39,938 nt of DNA, from NCBI GenBank assembly GCA_024232355.1, contig JAAEPW010000863.1:1-39938 (forward strand). Reading direction: 5' to 3'. Under the pieces are notes generated by a model. It was given only the letters and a program-made list of their open reading frames with translations. It was not told where the DNA came from and did no database searches. The DNA comes from Chloroflexota bacterium (GTDB taxonomy: Bacteria > Chloroflexota > Anaerolineae > B4-G1). The position numbers and the translations under genes are program-made. This document shows positions 24,992-33,789 of the stretch, in pieces (the stretch's first letter is position 1; each line of letters starts with the position of its first letter).

Positions 24992-26926
24992 GTGACAGCG
25001 ATTATACGCAAAAAAACAGAAATATTTACAGAACTCGAGCGAGGAGTGCATGCGGCATTAGAGACATATTCCAATGTCCACCGAGGCAGCGGGCACAACT
25101 CGATGGTGTCCACGCATCTATTTGAACAGGCCAGGGACATTGTCCTGGAATACCTAGAGTTGAACGGTGGACTCGTCCACAGAGACAAATACGTGGTCGT
25201 CTTTTGCACACCCAGAAGGGCAGAGGCACTCAAGGCACAACTTGAGCCTAAAAGTTATAAAAGTGTGTCAAGCCAAGACATTGGCCTGTCACTGGGTATG
25301 AGAGCGTTGGCTGTCAACAGCAAGGCGTTGCCCAAGGGTATTCCTTTCCAGCCTGGTGGAGGGACGGCCCGGCTGGTCTCTCCCGGTTGGGTCGTCTGGG
25401 CCAAAGCGCCGGATAAATTCGAGGCTGGCACGCCCGCGATCGTCAACGTTATCGCGTTTGCCAAAGCGCTGCGGTTGCTCCAGCATTTCGGAAATGGCGC
25501 TTTCCAGGACGCGGCCGCTGAAAAGATAGCGGCTGCTGAAATCCTGTACCACGACGAACTAGAAGAATATGCTGGGCAAGAATTGCTGGATGAACTCAAG
25601 CAGACCCTGATCGGTCGCGGTGTTCGTGTCCCAACGGTGGAAGGTGCCAGACCCTTTATCAACCTGGACAACGGCGCCAGCACTCCCACATTTACGCCGA
25701 TATGGAACGCTGTCTGCCAGACGTGGCGCCAGCCCAGGCAAGTACAGCAAAAGATCATTCACGAGGTCAAGTCCATTTGCGCCGAGGTGCTGGGTGCGCC
25801 TTTGGCAGCTTATGATGTGATCTTTACTTCCAACACCACAGAAGCCATCAACCTGACGGCCGAGAGTTTGCGCAATGAATCCGAGCCGGGAATCGAATCG
25901 GTCGTGCTTAACACGTTCCTTGAACATAATTCGAACGAGCTGCCGTGGCGTATGGCCGGCTTTTCGCTGATCCGGTTGCCGGTGGACGCTGAAGGCTTTG
26001 TGAATTTGGACGAACTAGAGACGCACTTGCGCGCGTACAACCAGGAGGGCCAGCACGGAAGGAAGCGCATTAAACTGGTAGCCGTGAGCGGCGGCTCAAA
26101 TGTCCTCGGCGTATTTAACGATCTAGCCGAGATCAGTCGCATCGTTCACCGATACGGGGCGCGCTTGCTAGTGGATGCGGCACAATTGGTCGCCCACCGT
26201 AAGGTCGAGATGGAAGCATGCGGGATTGACTATCTCGCCTTCTCTGCCCATAAGGCGTACGCGCCATTCGGCAGTGGCGTGTTGTTGGTGAGGAAGGGGC
26301 TGCTTCATTTTACCCCTGCCGAACTGGAGTTGATCCAATCATCCGGCGAGGAAAACGTAGTAGGCATCACCGCGTTGGGCAAGGCGCTGGTGCTTTTGCA
26401 GCGGATCGGCCTGGACGTGATTCAGGAGGAAGAACAGGCTTTGACCGGGCGGGCCTTACGCGGTCTGGCGCAAATACCGGGTCTCACGATTTATGGGACA
26501 AAAGACCCAGACTCTGCTAGGTTTGCCCAAAAAGGCGGGGTCATTGTCTTTGACCTGAAGGGCTTTATGGCGAACCGAGTGGCTCAAGAACTGGCCGAGC
26601 GGGGTGGGATCGGTGTGCGCTACGGCTGCCACTGCGCTCATCTGTTGATCAAGCGTATGCTTAATATTCATCCACTGCAGAAGCTATTGCAAGGCCTGAT
26701 CGTGACCTTGTTCCCGCAGATCTCCTTGCCTGGGCTCACCCGGGTGAGCCTGGGCATCGAGAACAGCGCTGAGGATATTGACACATTGCTTCACGTGTTG
26801 GGCAAAATCGCCCGGCAGCCCCGGACCGGGATGGACAACCCCTTTACTTCTACACAGACCGATATCCAAAAGCAGATGGACGATTTCGCCAGGGCTGTGG
26901 CCGAGAGAGTCTATACTCAAATCTAG
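24992..26926 (+). CDS. Class V aminotransferase/cysteine desulfurase-like with vestigial N-terminal copy
   Basis: 644-residue PLP enzyme. The C-terminal ~430 residues form a complete class V fold: FINLDNGASTPTF (~224), SNTTEAINLTAES, LEHNSNELPW, the cofactor region LLVDAAQLVAHRKVEM, and the PLP lysine in FSAHKAYAPFGSG (Lys ~421). RYGCHCAH (Cys ~546 and ~548) is in place of the desulfurase loop. The first ~210 residues repeat parts of the same fold: the start YSNVHRGSGHNSM and the tail-like PFQPGGGTARLVSP and FEAGTPAIVNVIAFAKAL, with the PLP-binding centre missing. The GTG start has GGAGG ideally spaced. The activity could be desulfurase, lyase or epimerase, and cannot be decided. Confidence 0.85.
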   Translation: MTAIIRKKTEIFTELERGVHAALETYSNVHRGSGHNSMVSTHLFEQARDIVLEYLELNGGLVHRDKYVVVFCTPRRAEALKAQLEPKSYKSVSSQDIGLSLGMRALAVNSKALPKGIPFQPGGGTARLVSPGWVVWAKAPDKFEAGTPAIVNVIAFAKALRLLQHFGNGAFQDAAAEKIAAAEILYHDELEEYAGQELLDELKQTLIGRGVRVPTVEGARPFINLDNGASTPTFTPIWNAVCQTWRQPRQVQQKIIHEVKSICAEVLGAPLAAYDVIFTSNTTEAINLTAESLRNESEPGIESVVLNTFLEHNSNELPWRMAGFSLIRLPVDAEGFVNLDELETHLRAYNQEGQHGRKRIKLVAVSGGSNVLGVFNDLAEISRIVHRYGARLLVDAAQLVAHRKVEMEACGIDYLAFSAHKAYAPFGSGVLLVRKGLLHFTPAELELIQSSGEENVVGITALGKALVLLQRIGLDVIQEEEQALTGRALRGLAQIPGLTIYGTKDPDSARFAQKGGVIVFDLKGFMANRVAQELAERGGIGVRYGCHCAHLLIKRMLNIHPLQKLLQGLIVTLFPQISLPGLTRVSLGIENSAEDIDTLLHVLGKIARQPRTGMDNPFTSTQTDIQKQMDDFARAVAERVYTQI

Positions 26927-26946
26927 TGCAGTGTTGGAGGAATCTT

Positions 26947-27939
26947 GTGAAAGCGATTGTATACAAAAGATACGGCTCACCAGATGTACTTGAACTCACA
27001 GAGGTAGAAAAACCCATTCCCAAGGAGAATCAAGTACTGATACGCGTATATGCGACAACAGTAACAGCAACGGATTGCAGTATCCGAAAAGGTGAGCCAC
27101 GTTGGAGCAGAATCTTTCTCGGTCTCGGAAAACCAAGAAAAGAAATACTGGGGATTGAGCTAGCCGGAAAAGTTGAAAAAGTAGGCAGAAAGGTAAAGCG
27201 ATTTAAGAAAGGGGATCAGGTTTTTGGCGCTGCTATGCAGAGAATGTCTTGTTGTGCCGAGTACGTATGTCTGCCCGAGAAGGCGGGACTAGCCATAAAA
27301 CCGGCCGATATGACTTGGGAAGAAGCCGCCGCCTTTTCTGATGGGGCTCTAACAGCATTGACTTTTCTTCAAGATATCGGAAAGATTCAGAGCGGACAAC
27401 ACGTTTTGATCAATGGCGCTTCTGGATCGGTTGGCACTTTTGCGGTACAGCTTGCCAGGCACTTTGGGGCAAAAGTTACCGGGGTATGCAGCACCACGAA
27501 TGTAGAAATGGTGGAATCCCTGGGAGCCGACAAGGTCATCGATTACACGGCAGAAGATTTTACCAAAAGCGGCGAGACCTATGATGTTATTTTTGACACG
27601 GTAAACAAAAGTTCGTTTTCGCTTTGTAAAAGCGCCCTAAAGCAAGGCGGGGTCTACCTGATAACCATACCTACGCTAAAAGTTTTTCCTCAGATACTAT
27701 GGACGTCAATGATCGGCAATAAAAAAGTGAAATTTGGGGCGTCAAAAAGCAATCCTGAAAGATTGAATTTCCTCAAAGAGCTTGTTAAGGGGGGAAAGAT
27801 CAAATCTGTCATAGATAGACGCTATCCGTTGGAACAGATTGTCGAGGCTCACCGATATGTTGATCAAGGACATAAAAAGGGAAATGTAGTTATCACTGTG
27901 GCACATAATGACAAAACAAATTTGGGGGAATATTCATGA
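26947..27939 (+). CDS. Zinc-free MDR oxidoreductase 2
   Basis: 330 residues, close paralogue of the next gene. It starts (GTG) as [17 protein letters not shown], with GTVxSD-like [13 protein letters not shown], the nucleotide-binding [28 protein letters not shown] and [13 protein letters not shown], and the tail [17 protein letters not shown]. It has no structural zinc site. GTG 26947 is chosen over the open codons upstream because GGAGG lies 7 nt before it and the protein aligns from there. Its stop overlaps the next start (ATGA), so the two are translationally coupled. The sequence is more AT-rich than the preceding PLP enzyme. Confidence 0.88.
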   Translation: MKAIVYKRYGSPDVLELTEVEKPIPKENQVLIRVYATTVTATDCSIRKGEPRWSRIFLGLGKPRKEILGIELAGKVEKVGRKVKRFKKGDQVFGAAMQRMSCCAEYVCLPEKAGLAIKPADMTWEEAAAFSDGALTALTFLQDIGKIQSGQHVLINGASGSVGTFAVQLARHFGAKVTGVCSTTNVEMVESLGADKVIDYTAEDFTKSGETYDVIFDTVNKSSFSLCKSALKQGGVYLITIPTLKVFPQILWTSMIGNKKVKFGASKSNPERLNFLKELVKGGKIKSVIDRRYPLEQIVEAHRYVDQGHKKGNVVITVAHNDKTNLGEYS

Positions 27940-28916
27940 AAGCGATTGTATATACAGAGTACGGATCGCCAAAAGTTCTTCAGCTCCAAGAGATAGAAAA
28001 ACCTACGCCCAAGGAGAATGAAGTACTGATACGAGTATATGCGACAACAGTAACACCATCGGACGGCCTGATGCGAAAAGGTGAACCATTTTTGGGCAGA
28101 ATCATTCTCGGTCTCAGAAAACCGAGAAAAAAATATAGAATACTCGGGATTGAGCTAGCCGGGGAAATTGAAGCAGTAGGCAAAAATGTCAAACGATTTA
28201 GAAAAGGTGATCAGGTTTATGGATTTACCGGTTTTGGAGCTAGAGCCCATGCCGAGTACACATGTATGCCTGAGAAAGGGTCGCTGGTCATAAAGCCGGC
28301 CAATATGACCTATGAGGAAGCTGTCGCTGTTGTTGACGGGGCCACAACCGCATTGTTTTTCCTCCGAGACAAGGCAAATATTCAGAGCGGGCACAAAGTT
28401 CTGATTAATGGTGCTTCTGGAAGTATAGGCACTTTTGCGGTACAGCTTGCCAAGCACTTTGGGGCAAAGGTCACCGGAGTATGTAGTACCACGAATTTAG
28501 ATTTGGTAAAATCTCTGGGCGCCGACAAGGTCATTGACTACACCAAGGAGGATTTTACCCAAAATGGTGAGACCTATGATATTATTTTTGATGCGGTAAG
28601 CAAGAGTTCGTTTTCACGTTGTAAAAACTCTCTAAAGCAAAACGGATGCTATCTCGTAACCGTCATGGGGCTGGCATCGCTTGTTCAAACGCTATGGACC
28701 AGAGTGATAGGCCGCAAGAAAGTAATCTTTGCGCTGTCGATCGAAAAGACTCAAGCTCTAGTTTTTCTCAAAGAGCTCGTTGAGGCGGGAAAGATAAAAC
28801 CTGTCATTGATAGACGATATCCGTTGGAACAAATGGCCGAGGCCCACCGGTATGTCGAAAAAGGACACAAAAAAGGAAATGTGGTTATAACTGTGGAACA
28901 TGATAGCAAAACCTGA
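27936..28916 (+). CDS. Zinc-free MDR oxidoreductase 3
   Basis: 326-residue NAD(P)H-dependent MDR, a tandem duplicate of the previous gene (about 65-70% identical by eye). Motifs: [71 protein letters not shown] and a tail beginning [27 protein letters not shown] serves as ribosome site. Its 3' end and the following intergenic region are the parent-like version of the remnant upstream of regulator 3. Substrate unknown. Confidence 0.88.
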   Translation: MKAIVYTEYGSPKVLQLQEIEKPTPKENEVLIRVYATTVTPSDGLMRKGEPFLGRIILGLRKPRKKYRILGIELAGEIEAVGKNVKRFRKGDQVYGFTGFGARAHAEYTCMPEKGSLVIKPANMTYEEAVAVVDGATTALFFLRDKANIQSGHKVLINGASGSIGTFAVQLAKHFGAKVTGVCSTTNLDLVKSLGADKVIDYTKEDFTQNGETYDIIFDAVSKSSFSRCKNSLKQNGCYLVTVMGLASLVQTLWTRVIGRKKVIFALSIEKTQALVFLKELVEAGKIKPVIDRRYPLEQMAEAHRYVEKGHKKGNVVITVEHDSKT

Positions 28917-28957
28917 AAACCTGCGTTGGGACACTTTTTGAATTTTGGGGGTCGTTG

Positions 28958-28963
28958 TATAAT
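28958..28963 (+). promoter_or_regulatory. -10 box giving a leaderless regulator 2 mRNA
   Basis: TATAAT with only 6 nt (TGATCT) before the ATG at 28970, so the predicted transcription start is the A of the start codon. No Shine-Dalgarno sequence exists. The region from CTTTTTGAATTTTGGGGG (28934) to the ATG is nearly identical upstream of regulator 3. Confidence 0.65.
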
Positions 28964-28969
28964 TGATCT

Positions 28970-31801
28970 ATGTCAGTGCCAATTTTGGCCACGAAACTTT
29001 ATATTCTTCCACCTCGACCTAACGTTGTCCTTCGCCCCCGCCTGATCGAGCGACTGAACGAGGGGCTAGGCCAAAGCCAGAGTTTTGGGCGCAAACTGAC
29101 CCTCATCTCTGCCCCTGCCGGTTTTGGAAAAACCACGCTGGTCAGCGAATGGGTTCAATCAATGCTGCCCATTGCCACAATGGGTGGAGCAATTCCGACC
29201 ACCGCCATCGCCTGGCTCTCGCTCGACAAGAACGATAATGATCCGACCCGCTTCCTGACCTACTTGGTCGCTGCTTTGCAGACCATTGAAGGCAATCTTG
29301 GGAAAGGCGCATTGGTCGCGCTTCAATCTTCTGGGACGGTCAACGTTGAATCGGTTCTGACTGTCTTGCTCAATGAGATTGTGGGCCTTTCGGACAATCC
29401 TTCGACAAGCTCAGGGCAAAGCCTAGTCCTCGTCCTCGATGACTATCACGTGATCGAATCCCAACCGATTGACAAGGCTCTCACTTTCTTACTCGACCAT
29501 CTGCCTCCACAAATGCACCTAGTCATCGTCAGCCGGAGCGATCCGTCCTTACCCTTGTCACTCTTGCGTGCTGGCGGCCAAATGACTGAGATACGCGCCG
29601 ATGATCTGCGTTTTACGTTCGACGAAATCACTACCTTTCTGGACAAAGCGATGAGCCTTGACCTTTCTGCGGAGAACGTGACCGCGCTGGAGACTCGTAC
29701 AGAGGGCTGGATTGCAGGGCTACAACTGGCCGCGATCTCAATGCAGGGGCTCAAGGGAAGCAGTGAGATTGCTGACTTTGTTAACCGATTTACCGGCAGC
29801 GACCGTTACATCCAGGACTATTTGGCCGAAGAAGTGCTTCAGCAGCGGCCCAAAGGTAGCAAAGACTTTTTATTGCAAACCTCAATCCTTAATCGCTTGA
29901 GCGGCCCCCTGTGCGATGCCGTGCGATTTGGCGGAGCGAAATCACCAAGCAGTTCCAAGGGATCCGCCGTGTGTTTCGGCTATACCGAAACGTCTATTGA
30001 ACAGAAGAACAGCCAGGCCATCCTGGAAGCTCTCCAAGCTGCCAATCTATTCATTGTGCCGTTGGACAACGAGCGGCGTTGGTACCGCTATCACCATCTC
30101 TTTGCTGATTTGTTGCGGCAGCGATTGCACCAGCAGCACCCTGACAGTGTGGCCGAATTACATATACGTGCCAGCGTATGGTATGAAGAGAATGGCTTGG
30201 AGATCGAAGCTTTTCACCACGCTACTGCCGCCAATGATGTTGAGCGTGCTGAGCGCCTGATTAAAGGAGACAAGATACCCCTGCACTCTCGTGGCGCGGC
30301 ATCAATTATACTGGACTGGCTGTCATCGCTGCCGACGGCGGTGCTGGACGCCAGGCCCTCGTTGTGGGCCACATATGCCTCATTACTGTTGCTTACCGGC
30401 CAAACGACCGACGTGGAAGAGAAACTACAAGCTGCCGAAGCTGCTCTAGCTGGCTTAGCAGGCTTGAGTGACGCCGAGCTGGATGACAAGACCCGAAACC
30501 TTGTCGGACAAATTGCCGCCTCAAGGGCTACGCTGGCCCTCACTCAGTACCAGGTAGAAACCATAATTGCCCAGTCGCATCGTGCCCTGGAGTATCTGCA
30601 CCCCGACAACCTGCCTTTCCGCTCTACTGCTATCTTGATGCTGGCGAATGCCTACGAGCTCCAGGGAGACCGTGCCGCAGCCGGCCGGGCCTATACCGAA
30701 GCCATATCTATCAGCCAGGCATCTGGGAATATCTTTTTCACCATAGTGGCTACAATTGGTCTGGGCGAAATACAGGAATTGGACAACCAACTCTATCTGG
30801 CGGCCGAGACCTACCGGCGCGGCCTACAACTATTTGGTGATCATCCGCAGCCATCTGCCGGCGAAGCGCATCTTGGCCTGGCTCGCATATTCTACAAATG
30901 GAACGACCTGGATGCCGCCCAGCAGCACGGACAACAGAGCCTCAAACTGGCGCGGCAGTATGATACCGCTATAGACAGGTTCGTTATCTGTCAGGTGTTT
31001 CTTGCCCGCTTGAAACTGGCCCATGGAGATGTGGACGGAGCGGCCGCTATGTTAGCTGAGGCAGGTCAGATTGTGCGTCAGCATAACTTTGTGCATCGCA
31101 TGCCTGGGGTTGCTGCTGCCCAAGTGCTGACACTGCTTCACCAGGGTAAGTTGGCAGCAGCCGCTCATCTGGCTGAAAAGTACAAACTCCCCATCAGCCA
31201 GGCCCGCGTACACCTGGCCCGGGAAGACACGGACAAAGCTATCGCTTTGCTTGGGCCATTACGCCAGCAGATGGAGGCCAAGGGTTGGCAGGATGAACGG
31301 CTCAAGGTTATGGTGCTACAGGCAGTCGCTCATCACCGGATGCAGCAGCATCCGCCACATAGCAAAAAGGACAAGGCTGTGCAATTGTTGGGTGAGGCGC
31401 TGGCGCTGGCAGAGCCGGGCGGCTTTATCCGTATCTTTGTCGATGAAGGGTTGCCGATGGCTCAACTATTGTCCAAAGCAGCGGCTCAGGAAATTATGCC
31501 CGATTATACGGGCAAGCTGCTGGCCGTATTTGAGTCTGAGGAGCAAAAGCGCAAAGACGAATCTTGTCTGCCCCCTGACTCGCTTCCTCCAGGTATTCAG
31601 CCTTTGATTGAGCCATTAACACCACGTGAGCGAGAGGTGTTACAGCTTATCGCCAGCGGTCGCTCCAATCCAGAAATTGCAGCACAGTTAGTCATCGCTG
31701 TGACCACCGTCAAGACTCATGTCAAAAACATTTACGGGAAGCTTCAAGTGACCAATCGCTTTCAAGCGGCCGCCCGCGCCAATGACCTAAATCTGTTATA
31801 A
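28970..31801 (+). CDS. MalT-type LuxR transcriptional regulator 2 (STAND ATPase)
   Basis: 943 residues. Walker A APAGFGKT (48-55), Walker B LVLVLDDYH (~152-160), RTEGWIAGLQLAAI, and the ERRWYRYHHLFADLLRQRL signature. The TPR region is highly similar to regulator 1 (LDARPSLWATYASLLLLTG against LDARPSLWVMYASALSMTG). The C-terminal HTH differs from regulators 1 and 3: REREVLQLIASGRSNPEIAA and VKTHVKNIYGKLQVTNRFQA, closer to the common LuxR HTH. An 8-residue in-frame insertion (PSTSSGQS, 144-151) sits beside Walker B and derives from a dispersed DNA repeat. It is probably translated from a leaderless mRNA. Small gene 2 follows after a terminator. Confidence 0.93.
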   Translation: MSVPILATKLYILPPRPNVVLRPRLIERLNEGLGQSQSFGRKLTLISAPAGFGKTTLVSEWVQSMLPIATMGGAIPTTAIAWLSLDKNDNDPTRFLTYLVAALQTIEGNLGKGALVALQSSGTVNVESVLTVLLNEIVGLSDNPSTSSGQSLVLVLDDYHVIESQPIDKALTFLLDHLPPQMHLVIVSRSDPSLPLSLLRAGGQMTEIRADDLRFTFDEITTFLDKAMSLDLSAENVTALETRTEGWIAGLQLAAISMQGLKGSSEIADFVNRFTGSDRYIQDYLAEEVLQQRPKGSKDFLLQTSILNRLSGPLCDAVRFGGAKSPSSSKGSAVCFGYTETSIEQKNSQAILEALQAANLFIVPLDNERRWYRYHHLFADLLRQRLHQQHPDSVAELHIRASVWYEENGLEIEAFHHATAANDVERAERLIKGDKIPLHSRGAASIILDWLSSLPTAVLDARPSLWATYASLLLLTGQTTDVEEKLQAAEAALAGLAGLSDAELDDKTRNLVGQIAASRATLALTQYQVETIIAQSHRALEYLHPDNLPFRSTAILMLANAYELQGDRAAAGRAYTEAISISQASGNIFFTIVATIGLGEIQELDNQLYLAAETYRRGLQLFGDHPQPSAGEAHLGLARIFYKWNDLDAAQQHGQQSLKLARQYDTAIDRFVICQVFLARLKLAHGDVDGAAAMLAEAGQIVRQHNFVHRMPGVAAAQVLTLLHQGKLAAAAHLAEKYKLPISQARVHLAREDTDKAIALLGPLRQQMEAKGWQDERLKVMVLQAVAHHRMQQHPPHSKKDKAVQLLGEALALAEPGGFIRIFVDEGLPMAQLLSKAAAQEIMPDYTGKLLAVFESEEQKRKDESCLPPDSLPPGIQPLIEPLTPREREVLQLIASGRSNPEIAAQLVIAVTTVKTHVKNIYGKLQVTNRFQAAARANDLNLL
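29399..29421 (+). repeat. In-frame dispersed-repeat insertion in regulator 2
   Basis: CCTTCGACAAGCTCAGGGC plus AAAG, a 24-bp insertion relative to regulators 1 and 3, between the codons for DN and LVLVLDD. I recall this motif as a short repeat that recurs in many environmental bacterial genomes and yields PSTSSGQ peptides when in frame. Confidence 0.65.
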
Positions 31802-31835
31802 TTTATTCTTCAATCCTCAAATCTCCTCCCCCTTC

Positions 31836-31859
31836 TCCTCCTATAGGAGGATGTTTTTT
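31836..31859 (+). terminator. Intrinsic terminator after regulator 2
   Basis: A 16-bp palindrome, TCCTCCTATAGGAGGA (31836-31851), followed by TGTTTTTTG. It separates regulator 2 from small gene 2. Regulators 1 and 3 have the operator-like palindrome instead. Confidence 0.7.
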
Positions 31860-31873
31860 GTTGAATTATTTGA

Positions 31874-31879
31874 TATACT
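31874..31879 (+). promoter_or_regulatory. -10 box of small gene 2
   Basis: TATACT, followed by the conserved TTGTACATTTCAAGTGGCAC leader. The TTGGTGT/ACACCAA palindrome present at copies 1 and 3 is absent here. Confidence 0.5.
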
Positions 31880-31936
31880 ACTTGTACATTTCAAGTGGCA
31901 CAGGCTGTTATGACCGGTCACAACAGGTACAGGGTA

Positions 31937-32209
31937 ATGTCAAACAAACTCGATCCAAAAACTAATCCAAGTCAAACAATGGTCTATCAGATCAAGATCA
32001 AGGGCCGTTTGGGTCGTCAATGGACAGACTGGTTCGGAGGGCTGACCATCACGCACAAAGACGACGGCGATACCCTTTTAACTGGCTTGGTGGTTGATCA
32101 GGCTGCGTTGCATGGATTGCTGAAAAAAGTGCGTGATTTGGGAATGCCCTTACTCTCGGTCAATTGCGTTGAACCTGACCAGGTAGATGCGTCAGATGTC
32201 AAACGGTAA
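31937..32209 (+). CDS. Small conserved protein of unknown function, copy 2
   Basis: 90 residues, MSNKLDPKTNPSQTM then VYQIKIKGRLGRQWTDWF...VDQAALHGLLKKVRDLGMPLLSV. It is about 80% identical by eye to copy 1. In this copy an in-frame ATG nine codons upstream (31910, MTGHNRYRV) and a GTG at 31895 are also open; 31937 is used because it is the only start shared by all copies. It lies 135 nt after regulator 2 and 72 nt before DUF4386 protein C. Confidence 0.75.
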   Translation: MSNKLDPKTNPSQTMVYQIKIKGRLGRQWTDWFGGLTITHKDDGDTLLTGLVVDQAALHGLLKKVRDLGMPLLSVNCVEPDQVDASDVKR

Positions 32210-32281
32210 CTTGAGGCAAGCGGCTTGTTCAAAGCTACTTGTTCAATCAAACTCGTCGATATCAACCAAAAAGGGAGAAAA

Positions 32282-32977
32282 ATGAATACACACACAAAGA
32301 CCGCGATAATTGTGGGAGTATTATTTATAATTGGGACGGTTGCGGGTAGTCTAAGCATTGTTTTTACAGACCCTATTCTAAAAGATCCAGATTATCTTGT
32401 AAAGATTTCTGCAAATGAAAACCAAATTATAGTCGGAGCGCTCCTTGTGCTAATTATGGGTTTGGCGCTTGCTATGGTTCCGGTTATGATGTTTCCCATC
32501 TTGAAAAAACATAACGAAACTTTGGCTCTTGGGTATGTTGTTTTCAGGGGCGGGCTTGAGACCGTTACCGCTCTTGCTTTTGTAAGTAGCTTGCTATTGC
32601 TGATTACGGCAAGTCGGGGATATGTAAAAGTAGGGGCTCCGGATGCTTCCTATTCTCAAAATTTGGGCGCTTTATTACTAAAAGCGGATTTTCAGATTAA
32701 TCCTATTCTGAAAATCGTTTTCAGCTTGGGTGCTCTGATGTTTTATTATGTATTGTATCAATCAAAACTCATTCCTCGATGGTTGTCAGGTTGGGGTCTT
32801 GTTGGAGCTACATTGCATTTAGTAGCAGGTTTGTTCGTCATGTTTGGCTGGCTTGTTGAATTTCCCATATTGGGGATCTTTTGGGATCTTCCAATAGCCT
32901 TGCAAGAAATGGTTATGGCAGTGTGGCTGATTGTGAAAGGATTCAATCCAGCCGCAATCGCTTCCGAGGCTGCTTGA
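32282..32977 (+). CDS. DUF4386 family membrane protein C
   Basis: 231 residues, paralogue of the protein at 22129: KTAIIVGVLFIIGTVAGSLS, PDYLVKISANENQII, the shared GLALAMVPVMMFPILKKHNE and LALGYVVFRGGLETV, and terminal LIVKGFNPAAI. Six to seven TM helices. ATG 32282 follows AAAGGGAGAAAA; upstream open codons look non-coding. It sits directly downstream of small gene 2, as expected for the ancestral module order. Confidence 0.85.
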   Translation: MNTHTKTAIIVGVLFIIGTVAGSLSIVFTDPILKDPDYLVKISANENQIIVGALLVLIMGLALAMVPVMMFPILKKHNETLALGYVVFRGGLETVTALAFVSSLLLLITASRGYVKVGAPDASYSQNLGALLLKADFQINPILKIVFSLGALMFYYVLYQSKLIPRWLSGWGLVGATLHLVAGLFVMFGWLVEFPILGIFWDLPIALQEMVMAVWLIVKGFNPAAIASEAA

Positions 32978-33099
32978 ATGGATATGAACAACCGGCGCGC
33001 GTCAACAAAGATGTCGGATTAGAGATGGAAGATAAAGAGAAAAGAGCGTTCACCTTGGCGCGGGTGAAATGCATCGCAAGAACAAAAAGGAGATGAAAA

Positions 33100-33789
33100 A
33101 TGAATTCAATTAACAAGACCGCGAGAATGGCAGGGTTGTTGTATCTTGGACACTTTGTAACTTTTTTTCTTGCTGACAATGGTGTTCACTATACAGCCGT
33201 TGAACCCATAGATGGCGCAGCAATAGCCCACAATATGATGGCTTCTGAGCGGCTATTCCGTATCGGTTTTGTGAGCTTTTTATTCGCTGCTGTGTTCTTT
33301 CTTTTGTCGGCCTGGGCTTTGTACGTGTTATTAAAACCGGTGAATAAAGACCTTGCTTTACTGTTCGTGTTACTAAACCTGGGCGGTGTCGCCATACACT
33401 GCATTAGTCAAATCAGTGAATTTGGTGCCATGCTACTTTTGAGCGGCACTGATTACTTGCAAGTATTCCAAGCAGATCAACTGCAAGCTCTGGCAATGCT
33501 ATTTCTCAACTTGTACAAAAATGGGTTCATGATCGCCCAGATATTTTTAGGTCTGTGGCTTCTTCCTCTTGGTTATCTGGTTTTCAAGTCGGGCTTTCTT
33601 CCCAGAATCTTGGGTATATTGTTGATTATTGATTGTTTTGCCATGCTGACATGGTTTTTCCAGTTTTTCTTTTTCCCAGGCTACGAAGTGATCAGTAATC
33701 TATGTCTCGCGGAAGGTTTTCTTGCGGAAGGTTCACTTTGTTTGTGGCTTTTAATAAAGGGTGCAAAGGATAAGGAGGTGCTAGTATGA
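33100..33789 (+). CDS. DUF4386 family membrane protein D
   Basis: 229 residues, six to seven helices: MNSINKTARMAGLLYLGHF, WALYVLLKPVNKDLALLFVL, GFMIAQIFLGLWLLPLGYLVFKSG (~143-166) and a C-terminal LCLWLLIKGAKDK. It retains the KTAR/KTSR start and LLIKG end typical of DUF4386. AAAAAGGAGATG is the ribosome site. Its stop overlaps the next start (ATGA), so it is coupled to the MDR that follows. Confidence 0.83.
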   Translation: MNSINKTARMAGLLYLGHFVTFFLADNGVHYTAVEPIDGAAIAHNMMASERLFRIGFVSFLFAAVFFLLSAWALYVLLKPVNKDLALLFVLLNLGGVAIHCISQISEFGAMLLLSGTDYLQVFQADQLQALAMLFLNLYKNGFMIAQIFLGLWLLPLGYLVFKSGFLPRILGILLIIDCFAMLTWFFQFFFFPGYEVISNLCLAEGFLAEGSLCLWLLIKGAKDKEVLV

